This document shows, one piece after another, positions 56,280 through 64,000 of a DNA stretch of 64,000 nucleotides. How positions within the stretch are numbered: the stretch's first letter is position 1; each line of letters opens with the position of its first letter. A program made the translations under genes and the position numbers. Location: positions 566,360 through 630,359 of the forward strand of contig CABFPE010000211.1 in assembly GCA_900660155.1 (NCBI GenBank), written 5' to 3'. The notes under the pieces were generated by a model that saw only the letters and a program-made list of their open reading frames with translations, searched no databases and was not told the DNA's origin. This DNA is from Hofstenia miamia (lineage: Eukaryota > Xenacoelomorpha > Acoela > Hofsteniidae).

Positions 56280-59200
56280 GTGGCGTCACCACTAAATTTT
56301 GATTGAACATGTTGACTTCTCGACTACTTTTACAATTTTCTCTAGAAATTTGAAGGATTGTAATTGCCGCGAACAAATCTTAAGGAATTTTAAGCATTGC
56401 GTATATGTTTCACTCAAAGGAATATTCAAGAATGGCCAGAAAACGAATCCTATCCCAAAATCTTAAACGTGGCAAAAATGATGGGGGCCTAACAGGGATG
56501 ATAGGGATGCCTATTAAGGAGAACTACAAGCTAGCAGTAACATTAATGGGAGATGTGCAACTATAACGTACACACACATTATAAAAATAAACTAATGCCC
56601 ATGTTGCACAGCTTATGTCTAGCACCGATGAAACAGGCTTGTTCATTAGACAGAATTTTCTGTCCAGTTCAATCCAATCTAAGTTTGAGTTAGCTAGTCG
56701 AAGTTTTCTTTACAACATTATTTAAATATAATACACAGATTTTATATGTATTTCATAATTAAGGCGTGATTTCGCAAGTTTAAGCAGAAAAAATGCAGAA
56801 TTTCAAGGAAAATCGCAGAAAATGTGGAATTATTATTACAGACAAATGTATTGGATTCACTTGAAGAAGTTCTTGACAAGAATAAGGCTAAAATACGAAA
56901 TTCTATAGCCGATCAACATCACTCTCGATGGCGAGAACCTCTCTGTTAATCTCCCTGTTTGTTTATTTCCAATTAGTTTCAGTTTTAGAGTATGTTTCCC
57001 TCTTATAGTCTTGAGAACACTCCCGCGGGATCGAGAGGAATTTTTAAACGGGCGAGTGACAGATTTTTCAAAACCGGGAAAATTTAAAAATGCATTATTT
57101 TTTGTCTAGGTTTTACAAATTTTGAAACTCTTCAAAGGGCATAAATGCATTAGAACAAGTACGTATTAGAACATGTACATATTCCACCTTATTCCACCAA
57201 CCGAAGAAGAAGCCAATGATTGTTAATTGAAACTCCAAAGCCGAATTGTTTGATCGCAAACGATATTCCATCTTGCTCCCAATCAGAATATAAGAGAGGC
57301 CTAGAAAGTTTAGCATAATGAAAAATTCATCACCTATCATTTTAGAAAAATTCCCCTTCCAAGAAACTTAGATAGGTAGCAAGATCTTATTTAACCACAA
57401 AATCTGCAGAAGCAGCCCCTGAACTAGCGTTTAGTTCAGCGGAACTTACAAATCCTGGATGACCCGCACACCTACATTTGTCCATCTTAACGAATATATA
57501 GTATACAATTAGTTATTCAGAAATTCATGTTTATGTCGATGGGTGTTCTATTGAGAGGTTTGTAGGATTCGGTGCTATGTCAGTGGGAGAGTCGCGCGAG
57601 TGGGATCAATTCATTGTTTTACCACAAGCCTCTTCCTTCCCTTGTGCTAATGTAGAGAGTTTTTTCAACAAATATTGTGACATTCGAATTCAGAGACGAA
57701 TAAGGAAACTTTTCTAAGCACTTATTTATTGTGATCATGATCAATGATGTGGAGTTGAATTTCTCGACTGCTCTAGTCATTGTATTCTAATCTAATATAA
57801 TTTTTTCAAAGCGTACTTATTTTGTGGGCACATAACATTGACATGATTAAAATCAAAATATTGCCTATTAGTTACTATATTGCGTATTGCATTCAGAGTA
57901 TTAGTAGACCTATATGCAAAACAATTATTTTAATAGTACACGGAATTTTTAAGAAAACTGTTATGAAAACAGCTGTGATATTTTGAAAATTTTCAGGTTG
58001 ATCCAGACAATGTCTAAGTCAATTTCTTCTACTATGTACCTTTATGTAAAGTGAGTCTGCTTTTGCCAAATATGTGACATTGTTTGAAACGTAGTTACTC
58101 CTGGCCCACTGTATACTTAGTTTCAGTTAAACACTCTGTCCATAACATCATTCAATTTTACTTTCATCTGTTTCTCATAACTTCAGTGCAAATATGTCCC
58201 CATATTTTCGTATATTCTTCTCTCCTTTTGACCATATTTGTTGTTAGGAGCAGTTACAAAACCGCAAAAAACACCACTCATTGCTTGAACTAATGCCAGC
58301 ACTGAAAACTATTAAGCAGGTTAGGTCTCCATGTAGGATGTAATTGAACTAACAAGAAATTACTCTCGGCACTGCCCACGAAAACTACATTTTCCATTAT
58401 TTTAATTGCAATTTTATAGTTTTCTTTTAGTATAGGTTGAAAATCGATTACAAATAGAAATATACGCCTATGCTTTGACATTTGTTGTTCACTTGTAAAT
58501 TTATTGCTCTTTTGACTGAAAAAATATTTCCAGTTATATGTTATCACTGTTTAACAAGACTTTGTGAAAATATAATAATTTTTTTGGAATAATGTTATAA
58601 ACCGGAATGTTTTGTTTAAATTCCCCATTTCCAGAATGTATTCAATTTTAGTATATGACCCCTTTATGCCAGTGGTAAAAATATTTGAATACAGATATGG
58701 CGATTCATTGCTGAGATATTTAATATTGATATTCGTGTGTTCAAGCAAGGCTTTGATATTGTGACAATACACATATTTTCCAAAATATAACTCAATTGTT
58801 GCTGATTCCCACGCAATGTACTTGAAAAAATGGATAGCATTTTACTGCTGCGTGCCTTTAGATTTGAGCTTTCAACTTATGATTTAGCAAGTTTAAGTGT
58901 GTAACCAAACATTTCCTTTTATTTGGGTAATTCTTTAAAATTCTGAAGCTCATTTATTTATTGGAGTTTTCCTTAGATATTCTTCGGAATCCGATCACCA
59001 AAGGCCAGGTGTATTTATATCATGCACTTTCTAGAGGAACAATTGGATATTCAATATTTCCACGTTTGTTTAAGTTCCAATAATAGTATATTTTTCTGTA
59101 AAATAAATATATGAGTATCCAATAGAAAACTGCAATCGTTTAGAGGCGTCGTACGTTCTCCAACCCTCTCAGAACTATTTTAAGAATGGGTAACCATGAT

Positions 59201-60790
59201 AAGTTCTCTCATTAATTTCTACATTAATATGGATGTCTAATTCATTTTAAATAGATCAATCAAGGAAATTTAAATATCACTGATTAATCTGAAAATAGAT
59301 AAAATTTTTGAAATCCATGCCCTAGAATCACCTTATAGAGCATTTTTGAGAAAAGTTTTTATTTTGTGTTATTTTAAGCACTTAACAGGAAAGCATTGAA
59401 ACATATCAGTGGCTCAAGTGGGAGTTACAATAACTATAGCAACCATGAAGTCATTAAAAGTAATATTTCTGCAGTTTTTCTTTTGTATTGATCTCTTACA
59501 TTTATTTGTGGCAGTGGAAAATATTTTTTGACTTGATTATTGGAAACCTCTTCTTATCGTACATATGATTTCAAAAATGTAGTATTTTGTATTAATAAAT
59601 GCAATGGGCAAAGGGAGCTTTTTAAGTGAATTTTGGATGTGATGTGGTTATACATTTGAATGACATTTTCATTTGGATTGCCGTTAATCGCTTAAGATAT
59701 AGAGGTTGGATATTGTATTATTGATAAAATTTTAATAATTAGACATTTAGTGTAGTGTTCATGTCTTGCCTTAGAGCAATTGTCAATTTTTCAATGTGCT
59801 AAGCAGTGCTAATTCCCTAGAAAATGAGCAAACTCGTTTCATTCAATCATTTTGACTCTTCTCTTGCAATAAAATCTCATTTTCAATGAAATTGAAACAT
59901 TTCTGCCTTATTGTATTGTAAATGATTGTTTATATGACTGAAGTCATTAATTTATACTTTTTATTAATTGGATTTGATCACAGAACGATTGTAATATATT
60001 CAGCTGATTTTACACTTTCCTTCTGTACTTATTGATATCGTGATGCACCGAGCGATGTGAATATTTTATTTAAAAATCATATTTCATATAACATCAAATA
60101 CTGCACAACGGATTCGATTTCTACGATTTTTTAATATATTTCGGCCATATTATTGGCAGCTGAAATTCTGAAAACAACTCTGCAAATCATTGCAAACAGT
60201 TGCTACCAAATATGCACACTAAATTAAGTAAGCGGATATAATGTTACAAACTACTTTTGTATTCATTGTCAGCAAGATCGTAACAAAAGCAAAATCATTT
60301 GATCGAAAATTAAAATTGATTACTAGATCTTCGACTTGAAATATACAAAGCCTTTTCAAAATATTGGTTGTGTAATAAATTTGACTTTGCCATGTCCGCA
60401 AATATTCTGTACATCTTTCTTGTGGTTTCCTCACATTTTCGCCCCACTTTCTGGTCTGTTCGAAGTATTCAGTTATTATTCTTACACAGAGGCAGTTGGT
60501 TAATTAAATATTGTCTTCGTTTATTCGATTTCTCGAGATTGATTCTTAACACGCCCATTGTATTTCGCTTGAAATAGTGAGAAAATGTTAGAAATACCGA
60601 ATTCAATATATTTTTTATAATTTTCAAGTAATGCTTAGAAATTAAAAGTTTAATTTTGCATGTTATTTGGGAGAGATAATTTGCTTAACAGTAAATGTTT
60701 CTTTGAAGTTTTTTGGGCTAACCTAAAATTACATACTGCATGAAGAGAAGCGCGGATATTCTCTTGAACTTTGGCACAGTTTTTCTTCAT
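56280..60790. other. No gene seen
   Basis: AT-rich sequence, presumed GRK intron 6. I looked for the GRK P-loop and catalytic-loop exons on the plus strand and did not find them. Short open stretches (57113-57340, 58084-58293, 60368-60577) show no domain. Confidence 0.4.
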
Positions 60791-61240
60791 TGTACCAAAC
60801 GAAATTAGTTATTGTCCACATATTAGCCACGTAAAAAATTTATTTAAAAGTGAATTAGAATTAACGGTTTTATTAACTTAGATATTATGCTATGTTTATG
60901 CCGATTATATTTACTAGATAATTTTTCTTATTTCTTAAAAAATCGCCGTCAAGGAGTTGTCTGGCTATCAAAAGTAATGAATGAATCTTTATGGAAAAAA
61001 AATCTCGAGGTAGTTATTATCTAGTTTAGAGCCCATTAAGTTTTCGGACTGATCTGGATTGCATATTAGTTATTGCAAAGGGTATTCAAAGTTGCAATAT
61101 CACGATGTAAATAAGTTGCGAAACGAAGATCATTATTCTCCGCGAAATTTCCAGTTTAATATGACTAAAAGAATCGTTGCATTGTATGTACTAAATAATA
61201 TAACATTAACTAATGGTTATATGCATATTTCTAATTTTTA

Positions 61241-62509
61241 CAGCCTACGAAATAAATAAGGACCAACCTTGTCCAAAACCAAATTGTAGCAAAAAACATC
61301 TATTTAAAAGTAACATAACATAATAGTAACGCAAGTAACGTTTAACAAGTGCTAATTTCAGTATTTTATGGGGTAGCCTTTGGCTTTAATGACATCGTCG
61401 ATTCTTCTGGGAAGAGATGAATACAGTTTTTGGATGAACTCGTCTGGTATAGCAAAAAGGCTTGCTCAACGGCCTCCCAAATGGAATCGAGATTTGGATG
61501 ATATTGGTCATCTAACTTCACTTTCAGCATTTGCCACATGTTTTCAATAATGTTGATGTCAGGTGATCTTTTTCCATTGCTTCCATACCGCTATGTGATC
61601 TTTTTCCATTGCTTCCATACTTCGCTGGGATCTGTGACAGGGAGCATTGTCCTCCTGCAATAAAATTCCTTTTTGCATATTGGGCACATAAAAAGTTTCC
61701 AGATTCCTCAAATAGTGTTCGCTGTCCATATTTCCAGTTATAGGAGCCAGGACTCGGTACCCGGAGGCCCAAATAGCACCCCAAACCAGAAGTTTTTTGC
61801 TGTTCCGCCTAAAATTTCGAGCCAAATATTTTGATTGGTAGCGGTATTTTGAACCAATTGGTCGTCTCACAAACTGTACACGCTGTGCTTATAACTGAAT
61901 AGCAGTTTCATAGGAAAACCATACTTTTTTCCAATCTTCTAAAGAATTTTTTGCATGTAGACGCACCATTGGATAGTGTCTTTTATATTTTTTCTCGATA
62001 GAACCATTTTTTGCGGCACGTCGTCCATGAAGTCCGATCTTTTGCAGAATTAGTTGAACACGCCTAATAGAGTATCTATGACCGTCTGTCCACTTGTTTT
62101 TCAGCTGTCTTGGCGATAAAGGGGGACAAATACGGGATAACCTTCCCAGCAAACACATGGATGGGGGCATTTAGGCGGGCGCCCTGGTTGACAAAGTGGC
62201 TTTTCTACCGGTTTATTCAAAAATGTGAATAATACGTCGTACTGTTGTGCGTGAAAATTGCGCTTTCGAATTTTTTTCGAGGTGTAATTTTATGATTAAA
62301 TTACGGGTATTTTGGGGTGTTTGCGCACCCATTTCAAAGCGAAGTGAAACACGCACAGCTTATGTAAATTATGCAGATGAAGAGTTAAACACTCATAAAT
62401 TGCAATGTGTGAAAAAGAAAACACCAATCAAGTACCTTGCCGCTGAAATTTAAACAACAAAAGTCAGTTTAGGTTTTGCCAACATGGCCATTATTTATTT
62501 CGTAGACTG
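61241..62509 (-). mobile_element. Tc1-like transposon, complete ends
   Basis: About 1269 bp bounded by TA target duplications (61239-61240 and 62510-62511). Terminal inverted repeats are 19 bp: CAGCCTACGAAATAAATAA at the left and its reverse complement with one change at the right. One transposase gene fills the interior on the reverse strand. The clean ends allow exact borders. The nearly identical short version is at 63111-63849. Confidence 0.9.
61358..62332 (-). pseudogene. Tc1-like transposase, broken
   Basis: From the ATG at 62332: an N-terminal helix-turn-helix region (MGAQTPQNTRNLIIKLHLEK, SRTTVRRIIHIFE), a second DNA-binding helix set (SRICPPLSPRQLKNKW, YSIRRVQLILQKIGLHGRRA), then the catalytic core: WKKVWFSYETAIQL where FSDE is expected (the first Asp is Tyr here), KLLVWGAIWASG, LLQEDNAPCHRS (second Asp), INIIENMWQMLK (the Glu) and the C-terminus SLPRRIDDVIKAKGYPIKY. 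A duplicated 34-bp piece (about 61562-61619) and other frame changes interrupt the stretch between the second Asp and the Glu. The missing first catalytic residue makes it inactive in any case. Confidence 0.85.
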
Positions 62510-63110
62510 TATAATTGGATTTTTAAGTTTTCTTTTGCAAAAATTATTCTATATTTTATCAGCAAATGTGTTTTTCTTTTAATCGAAACCAAAGTAAACA
62601 AGCATTGTTTATTAAGCATTCCAATTTGATGCATCACGATTCGTTTTAAATTCTTTTTTATNGTACCAAACGAATTAGTTATTGTCCACATATTAGCCAC
62701 GTAAAAAATTTATTTAAAAGTGAATTAGAATTAACGGTTTTATTAACTTAGATATTATGCTATGTTTATGCCGATTATATTTACTAGATAATTTTTCTTA
62801 TTTCTTAAAAAATCGCCGTCAAGGAGTTGTCTGGCTATCAAAAGTAATGAATGAATCTTTATGGAAAAAAAATCTCGAGGTAGTTATTATCTAGTTTAGA
62901 GCCCATTAAGTTTTCGGACTGATCTGGATTGCATATTAGTTATTGCAAAGGGTATTCAAAGTTGCAATATCACGATGTAAATAAGTTGCGAAACGAAGAT
63001 CATTATTCTCCGCGAAATTTCCAGTTTAATATGACTAAAAGAATCGTTGCATTGTATGTACTAAATAATATAACATTAACTAATGGTTATATGCATATTT
63101 CTAATTTTTA

Positions 63111-63849
63111 CAGCCTACGAAATAAATAAGGACCAACCTTGTCCAAAACCAAATTGTAGCAAAAAACATCTATTTAAAAGTAACATAACATAATAGTAAC
63201 GCAAGTAACGTTTAACAAGTGCTAATTTCAGTATTTTATGGGGTAGCCTTTGGCTTTAATGACATCGTCGATTCTTCTGGGAAGAGATGAATACAGTTTT
63301 TGGATGAACTCGTCTGGTATAGCAAAAAGGCTTGCTCAACGGCCTCCCAAATGGAATCGAGATTTGGATGATATTGGTCATCTAACTTCACTTTCAGCAT
63401 TTGCCACATGTTTTCAATAATGTTGATGTCAGGTGATCTTTTTCCATTGCTTCCATACTTCGCTGGGATCTGTGACAGGGAGCATTGTCCTCCTGCAATA
63501 AAATTCCTTTTTGCATATTGGGCACATAAAAAGTTTCCAGAGTCCTCAATGTTCGCTGTCCATGTTTCCAGTTATTCGTGCCCGGAGGCTCAAAATTTGC
63601 GCTTTCGAATTTTTTTCGAGGTGTAATTTAATGATTAAATTACGGGTATTTTGGAGTGTTTGCGCACCCATTTTAAAGCAAAGTGAAACACGCAAAAACC
63701 TATGTAAATTATGCAGATGAAAAGTTAAACACTCATAAATTGCAATGTGTGAAAAAGAAAACACCAATCAAGTACCTTGCCGCTGAAATTTAAACAACAA
63801 AAGTCAGTTTAGGTTTTGCCAACATGGCCATTATTTATTTCGTAGACTG
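63111..63849 (-). mobile_element. Internally deleted Tc1 copy (MITE-sized)
   Basis: About 739 bp with the same 19-bp TIRs and the same TA flanks as 61241-62509. It keeps the transposase C-terminal region and the helix-turn-helix start but lacks roughly 500 bp in between; the join lies near 63570-63600. It also lacks the 34-bp duplicated piece of the long copy. Flank identity says it is the other allele of the same insertion. Confidence 0.85.
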
Positions 63850-64000
63850 TATAATTGGATTTTTAAGTTTTCTTTTGCAAAAATTATTCTATATTTTATC
63901 AGCAAATGTGTTTTTCTTTTAATCGAAACCAAAGTAAACAAGCATTGTTTATTAAGCATTCCAATTTGATGCATCACGATTCGTTTTAAATTCTTTTTTA

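Larger units (their letters stand above)
60792..64000. repeat. Unmerged haplotype copies around an N at 62662
   Basis: 60792-62661 and 62663-64000 share the same flanks and the same Tc1 insertion site, separated by one N. The second copy has a shorter Tc1 and ends exactly where the first does, at the window edge. This is the pattern of two alleles placed in tandem. Confidence 0.85.

Noticed and set aside
58977-59075. Frame reading RNPITKGQVYLYHAL, loosely like the GRK segment QPITxxTFxxYxVLGKG
   Set aside because: The splice phase does not fit exon 6, the P-loop glycines and valine are not matched, and the frame soon stops. Treated as chance similarity.

Overview
The window is AT-rich nuclear DNA of an animal. 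It carries a mixed-lineage MAP3 kinase gene, the 5' part of a G-protein-coupled-receptor kinase gene of the GRK4/5/6 (fly Gprk2) type split by GT-AG introns, and one long single-exon gene for a secreted protein. Most of the rest is transposon debris typical of invertebrates: L2/CR1-group LINEs, Penelope-like elements, Tc1/mariner, hAT and pogo-type DNA transposons, and one LTR (gypsy-group) element. I cannot name the species; a fast-evolving invertebrate fits best.

Layout. 1-13000: nested retroelements: Penelope fragments beside (TA)n tracts, an L2-like LINE (about 1757-5262), a Penelope copy bounded by inverted hammerhead-like motifs (5655-6588), and a CR1-like LINE with an esterase ORF1 and an ORF2 that starts with a 2A-like NPGP motif (about 7300-11460), then LINE tails. 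13996-16473 (-): MLK-type kinase with SH3, kinase, zipper and CRIB parts, disturbed by a false internal duplication around a single N. 17571-21370: mariner relic, pogo/Jerky relic and a LINE nested in a LINE. 22099-23181: a foldback element with five 15-bp units at each end. 26090-30730: a degraded hAT transposase gene split by a 740-bp tandem repeat.

32749-47170 (+): six coding exons of the GRK gene, about 191 residues covering the receptor-docking N-terminus and the RGS-homology domain. The kinase domain is not in the window. Introns range from 43 nt to about 11.4 kb; one holds a mariner relic, and the largest holds a reverse-strand 119-codon ORF, a 320-bp tandem duplication and a GC-rich MITE. 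48103-51780: two broken gypsy-group units sharing three LTRs. 53786-55705 (+): the secreted protein gene with a C-terminal FG-GAP-like DxDxDG motif; if GRK continues past the window, this gene is nested in a GRK intron. 60792-64000: a Tc1 element with TA target duplication and 19-bp TIRs, present as a full-length and an internally deleted version in two near-identical stretches separated by one N.

A recurring assembly pattern matters to any user: at 14769, 23525 and 62662 a single N separates two near-identical stretches (the junction near 5653 is similar). These look like two haplotypes laid in tandem rather than true duplications.
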